64,000 nucleotides of DNA from Arthrobacter sp. zg-Y1171 (lineage in GTDB: Bacteria > Actinomycetota > Actinomycetes > Actinomycetales > Micrococcaceae): assembly GCF_025244845.1 (NCBI RefSeq), contig NZ_CP104264.1, positions 1,116,001 through 1,180,000 on the forward strand, written 5' to 3'. Position numbers and translations under genes: made by a program. The stretch's first letter is position 1. Every line of letters starts with the position of its first letter. A model generated the notes under the pieces. The model was not told the origin of the DNA, did no database searches, and was given only the letters and a program-made list of their open reading frames with translations. Shown in pieces: positions 15,825 to 25,186 of this stretch.

Positions 15825-16451
15825 CTATCGGACGTTCAAGGCCGCCCACGCCATTCTATCGAGCAGCGTACGCAGCCTTGCCGTCTCGCGGGCGCTGATC
15901 CGGCCGCGGACAGTATGGGAGGTGGAATTGATCAGGCCGAAGACACCCTGGGCCCGGTGGCGCAGCAACGGCAGGTCGGAGCCGGGGTGCAGCGCGGAAA
16001 GCGCGTCCACCCAGACCTCGACGTACTGGCGCTGCAGGGAGCGTACCCGCCGCTCGTCGCTTTCCGGCAGGCTGCCCAGATCCCGGTCCTGGACCCGGAT
16101 CACGTCCGCCTGTCGCAGCGCGAAATCAACCTGGAATTCCACCAGGCCGCGCAGGGCGATTTCCGGGGTCGAAGATTCGGCGACCACCGCCTTCCCGCCC
16201 TCCAGCAGGTCCTCGCTGACACCGATCAGCAGGGCGGAGAGCACTGCAGGTTTGCCGCTGAAATGCCGGTAGACCGCCGGTCCGCTGACCCCTGCGGCGG
16301 CACCGAGCTCCTCAATGGAGACACCGTTGTAGCCGCGTTCGGCAAACAGGGATGCGGCGGCGTCGAGCATTACTGCCCGCCGGGAGGCCTTCGCTTGGCT
16401 GCGCCCGGTCATTCGGGCCTCCGCTGTTGCTTCGTCTTTTGCTACGTCCAT
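15825..16451 (-). CDS. TetR family regulator of the leucine catabolic cluster (BkaR-like)
   Basis: A 208-residue TetR repressor: N-terminal HTH (RRAVMLDAAASLFAERGYNG then IEELGAAAGVSGPAVYRHFSGK, about residues 26-68) and a helical ligand domain ending near LLDRMAWAAL. ATG 16451 is used because a purine-rich ribosome site precedes it and the N-terminal polar tail is short. Transcribed divergently from the carboxylase operon across a long palindrome at 16504-16548, the likely operator. In M. tuberculosis the equivalent gene (Rv2506) represses the same catabolic set, so a branched-chain acyl-CoA or keto acid inducer is expected. Confidence 0.88.
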   Translation of the reverse strand: MDVAKDEATAEARMTGRSQAKASRRAVMLDAAASLFAERGYNGVSIEELGAAAGVSGPAVYRHFSGKPAVLSALLIGVSEDLLEGGKAVVAESSTPEIALRGLVEFQVDFALRQADVIRVQDRDLGSLPESDERRVRSLQRQYVEVWVDALSALHPGSDLPLLRHRAQGVFGLINSTSHTVRGRISARETARLRTLLDRMAWAALNVR

Positions 16452-16503
16452 TCCCACCCCTTCTGATTGGACTGCGCATTTATTCCTATTGTGGTGGACA
16501 GGT

Positions 16504-16548
16504 GAGTTAATAACCAATAACCTGACTTGGGTTAGGGGTTATTAACTC
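16504..16548. promoter_or_regulatory. Palindromic operator between TetR gene and accD1
   Basis: GAGTTAATAACC (16504-16515) is an exact inverted repeat of GGTTATTAACTC (16537-16548). It is AT-rich in a GC-rich genome and centred in the 142-base divergent promoter region, as expected for a TetR dimer-of-dimers operator. Confidence 0.7.
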
Positions 16549-16593
16549 AGCTTAGTGCTGGTTTTCCCTCGCCACTGTTGCAGAAAGACGTCA

Positions 16594-18198
16594 ATGGAGA
16601 CACTGAAATCCGGCTTGGACACGGCTTCGGCCGCGTTTGCCGCCAATGCCGCGGCGCAGCAGGCGCTGGTACAGGAGCTGCGCGGACGGCTGGCGGACGC
16701 CGCCGCCGGCGGACCGCAGCGTTCCCGCGAGCGGCACACCGCACGCGGAAAGCTGCTGCCCCGCGAGCGGGTCATCCGTCTCCTGGACGAGGGCAGCCCG
16801 TTCCTTGAAGTGGCACCGCTGGCCGCCGCGGACATGTACGACGGCGAGTGCCCCGGTGCGGGACTGATCGCCGGCATCGGCCTGGTGCAGGGCCGGCAGG
16901 TGATGATCCTGTCCAATGACGCCACGGTCAAGGGCGGAACGTACTACCCGATGACGGTCAAAAAGCATCTGCGGGCACAGGAAATCGCCCTGGAAAACCG
17001 GCTGCCGTGCATTTACCTGGTGGACTCCGGCGGGGCTTTCCTTCCCCGGCAGGACGAGGTTTTTCCCGACCGTGAGCATTTCGGCAGGATTTTCTTCAAC
17101 CAGGCGCAGATGTCCGCGCGGAAGATCCCGCAGATCGCCGCCGTCCTGGGCTCCTGCACCGCCGGCGGAGCCTATGTGCCGGCAATGAGCGACGAAACGG
17201 TGATCGTGCGCAACCAGGGGACGATCTTCCTGGGCGGCCCGCCGCTGGTGAAGGCCGCCATCGGCGAGATCGTCACCGCGGAGGAACTCGGCGGCGGAGA
17301 CGTGCACTCCCGCACCAGCGGCGTCACCGACCATCTGGCCGAAAACGACGCCCACGCCCTGGAGATAGTGCGCAGCATCGTGGAGACCTTCCCGCAGCAG
17401 GAACCCGTGTGGGACATTGCCGAGTCCCGGCCGCCCGCCGAGGACCCCGCGGAGATCTACGGCACCGTTCCCACCGACCTGCAGACCCCCTATGACGTAC
17501 GCGAACTGATCGCCCGCCTGGTGGACGCCAGCGAGTTCCACGAGTTCAAGAAGGAGTACGGCACTACCCTGGTCACGGGGTTCGCCCGGCTGCACGGCCA
17601 CCGGATCGGCATCGTCGCCAACAACGGCGTGCTGTTCAGCGAATCCGCGCTCAAGGGCGCCCACTTCATTGAGCTGTGCGACCAGCGCGGCATCCCGCTG
17701 GTGTTCCTGCAGAACATTTCCGGGTTCATGGTCGGCCGGGACTACGAAGCGGGCGGAATCGCCAAGAACGGCGCCAAGATGGTCACCGCGGTGGCCACCT
17801 GCCGGGTTCCCAAGCTGACGGTGGTGGTGGGCGGTTCCTTCGGCGCCGGGAACTACTCCATGTGCGGGCGGGCGTACTCGCCGCGCTTTATGTGGATGTG
17901 GCCGGCGGCCCGGATTTCCGTCATGGGCGGGGCCCAGGCATCGTCGGTCCTGGCCACCGTCAAGCGGGACCAGCTCGAGGGCCGCGGCGAGGAATGGCCG
18001 GCGGAGGACGAGGAAGCCTTCAAGGCCCCGATCCGCGAAACCTACGAAACCCAGGGCAGCCCCTATTACTCCACGGCACGGCTGTGGGACGACGGCATCA
18101 TCGACCCACTCGACACCCGCACCGTCCTGGGCCTGGCCCTGGACGTCTGCGCCAACGCACCCCTGCCGGAGACCTCCTTCGGCCTGTTCCGGATGTGA
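16594..18198 (+). CDS. accD1: Acyl-CoA carboxylase carboxyltransferase (3-methylcrotonyl-CoA carboxylase beta type)
   Basis: Transfers CO2 from carboxybiotin to the acyl-CoA. The 534-residue protein shows the two crotonase-like carboxyltransferase halves: the N-half with [23 protein letters not shown] (about 49-71), [20 protein letters not shown] (about 146-165) and [16 protein letters not shown]; the C-half with [21 protein letters not shown] and [18 protein letters not shown]. The [15 protein letters not shown] region with SGGAFLPRQ is typical of methylcrotonyl-CoA carboxylases. ATG 16594 is chosen over an ATG 39 bases upstream, because a purine-rich site precedes it and it avoids running into the promoter. 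First gene of the operon; the biotin carboxylase follows 6 bases later. Confidence 0.92.
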   Translation: METLKSGLDTASAAFAANAAAQQALVQELRGRLADAAAGGPQRSRERHTARGKLLPRERVIRLLDEGSPFLEVAPLAAADMYDGECPGAGLIAGIGLVQGRQVMILSNDATVKGGTYYPMTVKKHLRAQEIALENRLPCIYLVDSGGAFLPRQDEVFPDREHFGRIFFNQAQMSARKIPQIAAVLGSCTAGGAYVPAMSDETVIVRNQGTIFLGGPPLVKAAIGEIVTAEELGGGDVHSRTSGVTDHLAENDAHALEIVRSIVETFPQQEPVWDIAESRPPAEDPAEIYGTVPTDLQTPYDVRELIARLVDASEFHEFKKEYGTTLVTGFARLHGHRIGIVANNGVLFSESALKGAHFIELCDQRGIPLVFLQNISGFMVGRDYEAGGIAKNGAKMVTAVATCRVPKLTVVVGGSFGAGNYSMCGRAYSPRFMWMWPAARISVMGGAQASSVLATVKRDQLEGRGEEWPAEDEEAFKAPIRETYETQGSPYYSTARLWDDGIIDPLDTRTVLGLALDVCANAPLPETSFGLFRM

Positions 18199-18204
18199 GC
18201 GACT

Positions 18205-20367
18205 ATGACCCCGCAGCCCTATAACGCCGCACCGCTTTTCGACACCGTCCTGGTCGCCAACCGCGGCGAAATCGCCTGCCGCGTGATCCGCACCCTGAAG
18301 ACGCTGGGGATCCGGTCGGTGGCCGTCTACAGCGACGACGACGCCGGTGCCCGCCATGTGCGCGAAGCCGACCTCGCGGTCCGGCTCGGGCCGGCACCCG
18401 CCCGGCAGAGCTACCTCTCCGTGGACGCAGTGCTCGCCGCCTGCCGCAGCACCGGGGCGAAGGCAGTGCATCCCGGCTACGGTTTCCTGAGCGAAAACGC
18501 GGACTTCGCCTCCGCCCTGGCAGATGCCGGAATCACCTTCATCGGCCCGCCGGTCCGGTCCCTTGATCTGATGGGGGACAAGATCCGCGCCAAGAACCAT
18601 GTACAGGCGCACGGCGTGCCGGTGGTTCCCGGGATCGCCGAACCGGGCCTGGACGATGCCCGCCTGCTGGCCGCCGCGTCCGACGTCGGCTATCCCCTCC
18701 TGATCAAGCCCTCCGCCGGCGGCGGGGGCAAAGGCATGCAGGCTGTGCAGAACCCCGCCGACCTGCCTGCGGCGCTGCAGACGGCCCGGCGGGTGGCCGC
18801 GTCGGCCTTCGGCGACGACACCCTGTTCCTGGAACGGCTGGTCTCCTCACCCCGGCACATCGAGGTGCAGATCCTCGCGGACACGCACGGGAACGTCGTC
18901 CATCTGGGGGAGCGGGAATGCTCCCTGCAGCGGCGGCACCAGAAAGTCATCGAGGAAGCACCCTCCGTGCTGCTGGATGCGGCCACCCGGGAACGCATCG
19001 GCGAGGCGGCGTGCAATGCCGCCCGGTCCGTGGATTACACCGGCGCGGGAACCGTGGAGTTCCTGGTGTCCGACGCCGCTCCGGACGAGTTCTTCTTTAT
19101 GGAAATGAACACCCGCCTGCAGGTGGAACATCCGGTGACCGAAATGGTCACCGGCGTGGACCTGGTGGCCGAGCAGATCCGCATTGCCGCCGGTCATCCG
19201 CTGTCCCTCAAACAGGAAGAGGTCACCCTCACGGGGCATGCGGTGGAAGCCCGGATCTACGCGGAGGACCCGGAGCGGGACTTCCTGCCGACGTCGGGCT
19301 CGGTGCAGTGGCTGCGCGAACCCGCCGGCGACGGCGTCCGGGTGGATTCCTCCCTGCTGCCCGGACTGGCCGTTTCCTCCAGCTATGACCCGATGCTGGC
19401 CAAGGTCATCGCCTGGGGGCCGGACCGTGCTGCCGCACTGGCCCGCCTGGACACGGCGCTTGCGGGTACCGCAGTGCTGGGCATCGGCACCAACGTGGAA
19501 TACCTCCGGTTGCTGCTGGCCGATCCCGATGTCCGCGCCGGACGGCTGGACACCACCCTGATCGAGCGGCGCCTGCCCGGACTGAAGTTCCGGTCCCCGC
19601 AGGTTCCCGAACTCGCCGCTGCCGCCCTGCTGTACGCGCAGGAGCTGGCGGACACGGCGTCGGGTTCTCCCTGGCGGAGGGCGGACGGCTGGCGGATCGC
19701 CGGCAGCGGTGCGGGCGGCGGGAACGGAAACGCCGGAGGCACGCCCCTGCACCTGGTCTTTGCCGCCCCCGTTCCCGGCGGTGACGACGTCGAAGTGGGC
19801 GTTACCGGCACCGCACGGGACGCTACGGTGCGGATCGGCGGGACCACACACACCGCCTCCCTGCCGGCAGGCAGCGGAACCCGGGACGGGGGACGCGTGA
19901 GCGTTTCCCTGGACGGGGTCCTGCACAGCTTCACTGTTGCCGCCGAACCGGAAACCGGGGCGTTCTGGCTGGCCGGAGGAACGGCCGGCGAGCTGTTCAC
20001 GGTCCGGCTGCGCCTGCGCAGCCGGCGCGAGCAGCTGGACCGGCACATGGCGGCAGCCGGACGCGTTGCCGGCGAGGCGGACCCGGTGGTGCGCTCGCCG
20101 ATGCCGGGCACCGTCGTCGCGGTAGCCGTGGCGGACGGGGACCGGGTACCCGCCGGGGCGCCGCTGCTCAGCGTCGAAGCCATGAAGATGGAACACCAGC
20201 TGCGGGCACCCATGGCCGGCATCGTCTCCCTCGGCCTGAAGCCCGGAGACCTGGTGAAGGCCGATCAGGTCCTGGCCACACTCACGCCGGAAACGGAAAC
20301 GGATTCCGTCACCGACGCCGCAACAGACCCGCACAACGAACAAGGAGCAGACCATGCCCGACTTTGA
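18205..20367 (+). CDS. accA1: Acyl-CoA carboxylase biotin carboxylase / biotin carrier subunit
   Basis: A 720-residue alpha subunit. Biotin carboxylase domain, residues about 12-460: [16 protein letters not shown] at the start, the ATP-grasp loop [12 protein letters not shown] near 170, and [14 protein letters not shown] near 300. A middle region of lower conservation (about 480-640) links to the biotin carrier domain, which has the biotinylation motif EAMKMEH around residue 660. With accD1 it forms the carboxylase; the mycobacterial AccA1-AccD1 pair is a 3-methylcrotonyl-CoA carboxylase, which suits the neighbours. It overlaps the following dehydrogenase gene by 14 bases. Confidence 0.94.
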   Translation: MTPQPYNAAPLFDTVLVANRGEIACRVIRTLKTLGIRSVAVYSDDDAGARHVREADLAVRLGPAPARQSYLSVDAVLAACRSTGAKAVHPGYGFLSENADFASALADAGITFIGPPVRSLDLMGDKIRAKNHVQAHGVPVVPGIAEPGLDDARLLAAASDVGYPLLIKPSAGGGGKGMQAVQNPADLPAALQTARRVAASAFGDDTLFLERLVSSPRHIEVQILADTHGNVVHLGERECSLQRRHQKVIEEAPSVLLDAATRERIGEAACNAARSVDYTGAGTVEFLVSDAAPDEFFFMEMNTRLQVEHPVTEMVTGVDLVAEQIRIAAGHPLSLKQEEVTLTGHAVEARIYAEDPERDFLPTSGSVQWLREPAGDGVRVDSSLLPGLAVSSSYDPMLAKVIAWGPDRAAALARLDTALAGTAVLGIGTNVEYLRLLLADPDVRAGRLDTTLIERRLPGLKFRSPQVPELAAAALLYAQELADTASGSPWRRADGWRIAGSGAGGGNGNAGGTPLHLVFAAPVPGGDDVEVGVTGTARDATVRIGGTTHTASLPAGSGTRDGGRVSVSLDGVLHSFTVAAEPETGAFWLAGGTAGELFTVRLRLRSRREQLDRHMAAAGRVAGEADPVVRSPMPGTVVAVAVADGDRVPAGAPLLSVEAMKMEHQLRAPMAGIVSLGLKPGDLVKADQVLATLTPETETDSVTDAATDPHNEQGADHARL

Positions 20368-21517
20368 ACTCAGCGAGGAATACCAGGATCTCTCCGACAC
20401 GGTGCGCGACTTCGCTGACGAAGTCATCGCCCCCGTGTCCGCCCAGCACGACGCGGAGCACAGCTTCCCGTACAAGGTCATCGCCCAGATGGGGGAGATG
20501 GGACTGTTCGGGCTGCCCTTCCCGGAGGAATACGGCGGCATGGGCGGCGACTACTTCGCCCTGGCCCTGGCGCTGGAACAGATCGCCCGGGTGGACCAGT
20601 CCGTGGCCATCACCCTGGAAGCCGGCGTCTCGCTCGGTGCCATGCCCGTGTACCGGTTTGGCAATGAGGAGCAGAAGCAGCAGTGGCTGCCCCTGCTCGC
20701 CAGCGGCGAAGCGCTCGCAGGATTCGGCCTCACCGAACGCGAGGCAGGCTCCGACGCCGGGGGCACCAAGACCACCGCCCGGCTCGAGGACGGACAGTGG
20801 GTCATCAACGGCAGCAAGGAGTTCATCACCAACTCCGGCACCGACATCACCCGCCTGGTGACCGTCACGGCCGTGACTGACACCGTCACCGAGCCGGACG
20901 GTTCCGTCCGGAAGCTCATCTCCACCATCCTCGTGCCGACCGAAACCCCCGGCTTCACGGCTGAAAAGCCGTACAACAAGGTGGGCTGGAATGCCTCGGA
21001 CACGCATCCGCTGACCCTCACCGACGTCCGGGTGCCCGAGGCGAACCTGCTGGGTGCCCGGGGGCGGGGCTTCGCGAACTTCCTGCAGATCCTGGACGAG
21101 GGCCGCATCGCCATCGCGGCGCTGGCGACCGGTGCCGCGCAGGGGTGCGTGGATGAATCCCTGCGGTACGCCAAGGAACGCGAGGCGTTCGGCGCGGCCA
21201 TCGGCACCTACCAGTCCATTTCCTTCAAGATCGCACGCATGCAGGCACGGGCCCACACGGCCCGCCTGGCCTACTACGATGCCGCCGCCCGCATGCTCGC
21301 CGGACGCCCGTTCAAGACGCAGGCGGCGATCGCCAAGATGGTGGCCGGAGAAGCGGCCATGGACAACGCCCGCGACGCCACCCAGATCTTCGGCGGCTAC
21401 GGTTTCATCAACGAGTTCCCGGTGGCCCGGCATTACCGCGATTCCAAGATCCTGGAAATCGGTGAGGGAACTACTGAGGTGCAGTTGATGCTGATTGCCC
21501 GCAGTATGGGCCTGTGA
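20354..21517 (+). CDS. Acyl-CoA dehydrogenase of the leucine catabolic operon
   Basis: FAD-dependent dehydrogenase, 387 residues. Motifs: [14 protein letters not shown] (about 124-137) and ITNSGTDI of the FAD/substrate site, and the C-terminal [19 protein letters not shown] (about 344-362). By context it should oxidise isovaleryl-CoA to 3-methylcrotonyl-CoA. One detail is odd: [10 protein letters not shown] keeps a glutamate (E371) at the usual catalytic position, where isovaleryl-CoA dehydrogenases normally have a small residue and use another Glu. Substrate range may therefore include other short or branched acyl-CoAs. Good ribosome site AAGGAG before ATG 20354. Confidence 0.9.
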   Translation: MPDFELSEEYQDLSDTVRDFADEVIAPVSAQHDAEHSFPYKVIAQMGEMGLFGLPFPEEYGGMGGDYFALALALEQIARVDQSVAITLEAGVSLGAMPVYRFGNEEQKQQWLPLLASGEALAGFGLTEREAGSDAGGTKTTARLEDGQWVINGSKEFITNSGTDITRLVTVTAVTDTVTEPDGSVRKLISTILVPTETPGFTAEKPYNKVGWNASDTHPLTLTDVRVPEANLLGARGRGFANFLQILDEGRIAIAALATGAAQGCVDESLRYAKEREAFGAAIGTYQSISFKIARMQARAHTARLAYYDAAARMLAGRPFKTQAAIAKMVAGEAAMDNARDATQIFGGYGFINEFPVARHYRDSKILEIGEGTTEVQLMLIARSMGL

Positions 21518-21561
21518 CAACCGACGGTGACTTTGCCAACTGAGAACGAACGGACACTGCC

Positions 21562-22344
21562 ATGATCAATAAGGTGTACCCCGGTGCGGCCGAAGCCGTC
21601 GCCGACATTCCGGACGGTGCTTCCCTCGCCGTGGGCGGCTTCGGCCTCTGCGGTATTCCGGTGGCGTTGATCGACGCCCTGCATGCGGCAGGCACTACGG
21701 ACCTGGAAACCGTCAGCAACAACTGCGGCGTGGATGACTGGGGGCTGGGCCGGCTGCTTGCCGACCACCGGATCCGGCGTACGGTCAGCTCCTATGTGGG
21801 GGAGAACAAGGAATTTGCCCGCCAGTTCCTCTCCGGCGAACTGGAAGTGGAACTGACCCCGCAGGGCACCCTCGCCGAGAAACTGCGCGCCGGCGGTGCC
21901 GGCATTCCGGCCTTCTACACCCCGGCCGGGGTAGGCACGCAGGTGTCCGAGGGCGGCCTGCCGCAGAAGTACGACGCCGAGGGCGGCGTGGCGCTGGCCT
22001 CCGATCCCAAGGAGGTCCGCAGCTTTCACGGCGCGGACTATGTGCTGGAGGAATCACTGACCCCCGACTTCGCCCTCGTCCATGCAGCGAAGGGAGACCG
22101 GCACGGAAACCTGGTCTTCCATGCCACGGCCATGAACTTCAACCCGCTCTGCGCCATGGCCGGGCGCATCACCATCGCCGAGGTGGAAGAGCTGGTGGAG
22201 CCCGGGGAACTGGACCCCGAACACGTCCACGTCCCGGGGATCTTTGTCCAGCGGGTGGTCCTGGCACCCGAACCGGAGAAACGCATAGAGAAGCGGACGG
22301 TCACGGCCGGCGCAGGCAGCACCAACGGAAGCAAGGAGTCCTGA
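21562..22344 (+). CDS. scoA: 3-oxoacid CoA-transferase, subunit A
   Basis: Subunit of succinyl-CoA:acetoacetate CoA-transferase, which activates acetoacetate to acetoacetyl-CoA. The 260-residue protein begins with [19 protein letters not shown] and has [17 protein letters not shown] (about 25-41) and [12 protein letters not shown] (about 53-64), then the [10 protein letters not shown] segment common to CoA-transferase family I. In the leucine pathway, HMG-CoA cleavage yields acetyl-CoA and acetoacetate, which this enzyme converts for thiolysis. It lies 44 bases after the dehydrogenase and 1 base before scoB. Confidence 0.94.
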   Translation: MINKVYPGAAEAVADIPDGASLAVGGFGLCGIPVALIDALHAAGTTDLETVSNNCGVDDWGLGRLLADHRIRRTVSSYVGENKEFARQFLSGELEVELTPQGTLAEKLRAGGAGIPAFYTPAGVGTQVSEGGLPQKYDAEGGVALASDPKEVRSFHGADYVLEESLTPDFALVHAAKGDRHGNLVFHATAMNFNPLCAMAGRITIAEVEELVEPGELDPEHVHVPGIFVQRVVLAPEPEKRIEKRTVTAGAGSTNGSKES

Positions 22345-22345
22345 G

Positions 22346-22987
22346 ATGGCACTGAGCCGGCAGGAACTGGCCGCCCGGGTAGCCCGCGAGCTGCACGACG
22401 GCGAATACGTGAACCTCGGCATCGGCATGCCCACGCTGATTCCGAACTACATCCCCGAAGGCGTGGAAGTGGTGCTGCACTCCGAGAACGGAATCCTCGG
22501 CGTCGGGCCGTACCCCACCGAAGACCAGCTGGACCCGGACCTGATCAATGCCGGGAAGGAAACCGTCACCGTGAACAGCGGTGCGTCCTTCTTTGATTCC
22601 GGCGCTTCCTTCGGCATGGTGCGCGGCGGGCATGTGGACGTCGCGGTACTGGGTGCCATGGAAGTGGCAGCGAACGGCGACCTGGCCAACTGGATGGTGC
22701 CCGGAAAGATGGTCAAGGGCATGGGCGGGGCAATGGACCTGGTGTTCGGCGCCAAGCGGGTGATCGTCATGATGGAGCACCTGGACCGGGCGGGACGGCC
22801 CAAGATCGTGCGCGAATGCTCCTTGCCGCTGACCGGAAAGGGCTGCGTGGACCTGATCGTCACCGACCTGGCCGTGATCGAGGTTGGCCCCCAGGGGCTG
22901 GTGCTGCGCGAGACCGCGCCCGGCGTCAGCATCGAGGAAGTGGTTGCGGGCACGGATGCACCGTTGGAGGTTTCCCTTGACGTATGA
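22346..22987 (+). CDS. scoB: 3-oxoacid CoA-transferase, subunit B
   Basis: Catalytic subunit of the CoA-transferase, 213 residues. [22 protein letters not shown] start ([16 protein letters not shown], 21-36) and the catalytic glutamate E47 in LHSENGILG, which forms the glutamyl-CoA thioester. Also [31 protein letters not shown] loop in the middle, as in other family I beta subunits. AAGGAG ribosome site lies inside the end of scoA. Its end overlaps a possible TTG start of the next gene. Confidence 0.95.
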   Translation: MALSRQELAARVARELHDGEYVNLGIGMPTLIPNYIPEGVEVVLHSENGILGVGPYPTEDQLDPDLINAGKETVTVNSGASFFDSGASFGMVRGGHVDVAVLGAMEVAANGDLANWMVPGKMVKGMGGAMDLVFGAKRVIVMMEHLDRAGRPKIVRECSLPLTGKGCVDLIVTDLAVIEVGPQGLVLRETAPGVSIEEVVAGTDAPLEVSLDV

Positions 22988-23018
22988 GGAGCCCGACGCC
23001 GGCACCGAGGAGGTCGCG

Positions 23019-23525
23019 ATGGCGCCCCGGGTCATTGAGCAGCGCGGCCTCTGGTACGAGGAGTTCGAGCCGGGAGCCGTTTACCGCCACCGGCCCGGCC
23101 GCACAGTCACCGAGGCGGACAACGTCCTGTTCACCACCCTGACCATGAACACCCAGGGCCTGCATCTGGATGCCGCCTACAGCGAGGTCCAGCCGTTCGG
23201 GCAGCGGCTGGTGAACTCCATGTTCACCCTGGCCACGATGGTGGGCCAGTCGGTGGCGCAACTGACGCAGGGCACCCTGGTGGCGCAGCTGGGGCTGGGG
23301 GAGATCAGCTTCCCGCACCCGCTCTTCCACGGCGACACCCTGTATACCGAAACCGAAGTCGCGGACAAACGGCTCTCCTCTTCCCGGCCCGGGCAGGGGA
23401 TCGTCACGCTGACCCATACCGGCAGGAACCAAAACGGTGACATTGTCGGGCGGTGCACCCGGACCGCCCTGATGTGGACGGAGGAGGGCTACGCCGCACG
23501 GGAGGCCGGCGCCGGTACGCGATAG
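23019..23525 (+). CDS. MaoC family dehydratase (probable 3-methylglutaconyl-CoA hydratase)
   Basis: A 168-residue hot-dog-fold enoyl-CoA hydratase. The hydratase-2 catalytic pair is visible as D34 (TEADNVLFTTL) and H49 (NTQGLHLDAAY), then FTLATMVGQSVAQLTQGT and FHGDTLYTETEV. Context suggests R-specific hydration of 3-methylglutaconyl-CoA to HMG-CoA, replacing the crotonase-type enzyme used elsewhere. ATG 23019 has an excellent GAGGAGG site 5 bases upstream; TTG 22977, with its own GGAGG, would add 14 residues and overlap scoB. Homologous position to mycobacterial Rv2499c. Confidence 0.88.
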   Translation: MAPRVIEQRGLWYEEFEPGAVYRHRPGRTVTEADNVLFTTLTMNTQGLHLDAAYSEVQPFGQRLVNSMFTLATMVGQSVAQLTQGTLVAQLGLGEISFPHPLFHGDTLYTETEVADKRLSSSRPGQGIVTLTHTGRNQNGDIVGRCTRTALMWTEEGYAAREAGAGTR

Positions 23526-23568
23526 GTTGGATCGGCAAGCACAACAGGAAAGACCTAGGAGTACAGCG

Positions 23569-24381
23569 ATGACGACCTTCCCCATGGGACCAGCACTGCT
23601 TTTCTGCCCGGGGGACCGGCCCGAACGCTTCGGCAAGGCTGCCGAGCGGGCGGATGCCGTCATCCTGGACCTCGAGGACGCCGTCGCTCCCCGGGACAAG
23701 GAAGCGGCCCGGAAGAACATCATCGCCGCGGAGCTGGACCCCGAACGCACCATTGTCCGCGTCAATCCGCTCGGGACGGAGGACTTCGAGCGGGACCTCG
23801 CCGCCCTGTACCAGACCCCGTACCGCACCGTGATGCTGGCCAAGACGGAGGACGGAAGCGCCGTCGCCCGGGCGCTCGCCGGTTTCACCGTCGTCGCCCT
23901 GCTGGAAACGGCGCTCGGCGTGGTACGGGCCGCGGACATTGCCGCTGCGGAGAACGTGGCGGCCCTGATGTGGGGCGCCGAGGACCTGCTGGCTTCGCTC
24001 GGCGGGGAATCCAGCCGCCACCAGGACGGCACCTACCGCAGCGTCGCCGTGCAGGCCCGCTCCACGGTGCTGCTCGCCGCCGGCGCCTTCGGCAAGGGGG
24101 CCATCGACTCGATCTACGGCAACATCCCGGATACCGAGGGACTGGAGGTCGAAGCGCGCGACGCCGTCGCCTCGGGGTTCGCGGCCAAGGCCTGCATCCA
24201 TCCCGGCCAGGTCGCTGCCGTGCGCGCCGCCTACGCACCCGACCCCGCAGACGTCACCTACGCCGAGCAGGTGCTGGCCGAGGCCGGGAACCACGGGGGA
24301 GTGTTTAACTTCCGCGGACAAATGATCGACGGTCCGCTGCTGAAGCAGGCCGAGCAGACGCTGCGGCGCGCGCAGGGCTGA
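23569..24381 (+). CDS. HpcH/HpaI-family CoA ester lyase (CitE-like, probable HMG-CoA lyase)
   Basis: A 270-residue CitE-like TIM-barrel lyase: PALLFCPGDRPERFGKAAER (9-27), the acidic metal/CoA motif ILDLEDAV (32-39), LMWGAEDLLASLGG in the middle and ACIHPGQVAAV near the C-terminus. The mycobacterial counterpart Rv2498c cleaves (R)-HMG-CoA and citramalyl-CoA, so this protein probably completes leucine degradation and may also act on itaconate-derived citramalyl-CoA. ATG 23569 has AGGAG 7 bases upstream. Last gene of the operon. Confidence 0.88.
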   Translation: MTTFPMGPALLFCPGDRPERFGKAAERADAVILDLEDAVAPRDKEAARKNIIAAELDPERTIVRVNPLGTEDFERDLAALYQTPYRTVMLAKTEDGSAVARALAGFTVVALLETALGVVRAADIAAAENVAALMWGAEDLLASLGGESSRHQDGTYRSVAVQARSTVLLAAGAFGKGAIDSIYGNIPDTEGLEVEARDAVASGFAAKACIHPGQVAAVRAAYAPDPADVTYAEQVLAEAGNHGGVFNFRGQMIDGPLLKQAEQTLRRAQG

Positions 24382-24412
24382 TTCCGGCCGTGACGGCCGC
24401 TACTCTTTCATC

Positions 24413-25090
24413 ATGCGCATAGTCATAGCGGGAGCCCACGGAAGAATCGCACGCGAACTGGGACGACTCATGGCGGCGGACGGACACGATGTTGCCGGCC
24501 TGATCCGTAACCCGGACCAGGCAACGGACCTGGAAGCGGACGGCGTCGCACCGGTGGTGCTGGACCTGGAGAACAGCACCCTGGAGGACGTAGTACAGGT
24601 CCTCACCGGTGCGGATGCGGCCGTCTTTGCCGCCGGCGCCGGACCCGGAAGCGGTGCTGCCCGCAAGGACACCGTGGACCGTGCCGCCGCCGTACTGCTG
24701 GCCGACGCCGCCGAGCAGGCAGGAGCCGGCCGGTTCCTCCAGGTCTCCTCCGGCGGCCTCGACGCCGTCCGAGGCGGCGCCCGCCCGGAGTCGATGGACG
24801 AGGTGATGTACGCCTACCTGGTGGCCAAGCTCGCCGCCGAAGAAGACCTGATGGCACGCAGCCAGCTGGACTGGACAATTGTCCGGCCGGGCATCCTGAC
24901 CAACGACGCCCCCATCGGCCTGGTGGAACTCGCCCCGGAGGTAGACCGGGAGTCCATCCCGCGGCAGGACGTCGCCGCCGTCCTCGCCGAGCTGCTGAAG
25001 ACCGGCAACGGCGTCCACCAGGCGCTGGGCCTGGTCTCCGGGACCACGCCTGTTCCCGACGCCGTGCAGGCACTGCAGCCGGCCCGCTAG
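24413..25090 (+). CDS. NAD(P)H-binding atypical short-chain dehydrogenase-like protein
   Basis: A 225-residue Rossmann-fold protein. The dinucleotide motif is IAGAHGRIARELG (5-17, GxxGxxG/A type), followed by a D at the end of beta-3 and the SSGGLD plus YLVAKLAAEEDL segment (YxxxK-like, about 120-137), then WTIVRPGIL. This resembles the NmrA/YwnB-like NAD(P)-binding proteins, whose substrates are mostly unknown. No strong ribosome site; TACTCT lies 6 bases before ATG 24413, consistent with a leaderless transcript independent of the upstream operon. Confidence 0.82.
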   Translation: MRIVIAGAHGRIARELGRLMAADGHDVAGLIRNPDQATDLEADGVAPVVLDLENSTLEDVVQVLTGADAAVFAAGAGPGSGAARKDTVDRAAAVLLADAAEQAGAGRFLQVSSGGLDAVRGGARPESMDEVMYAYLVAKLAAEEDLMARSQLDWTIVRPGILTNDAPIGLVELAPEVDRESIPRQDVAAVLAELLKTGNGVHQALGLVSGTTPVPDAVQALQPAR

Positions 25091-25186
25091 TTCCGGGTAC
25101 CGGCTTCCCCGGCTTCACTGGCTTGCCCCCGGCTTCCCCGGCGCGCGGCAATGCGGAAGGCCGCCGGGCTGCGGGATACTGGAGGC

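Noticed and set aside
16591..18612. Long minus-strand open frame opposite accD1
   Set aside because: High-GC shadow of a clearly coding plus strand; no ribosome site or known fold.
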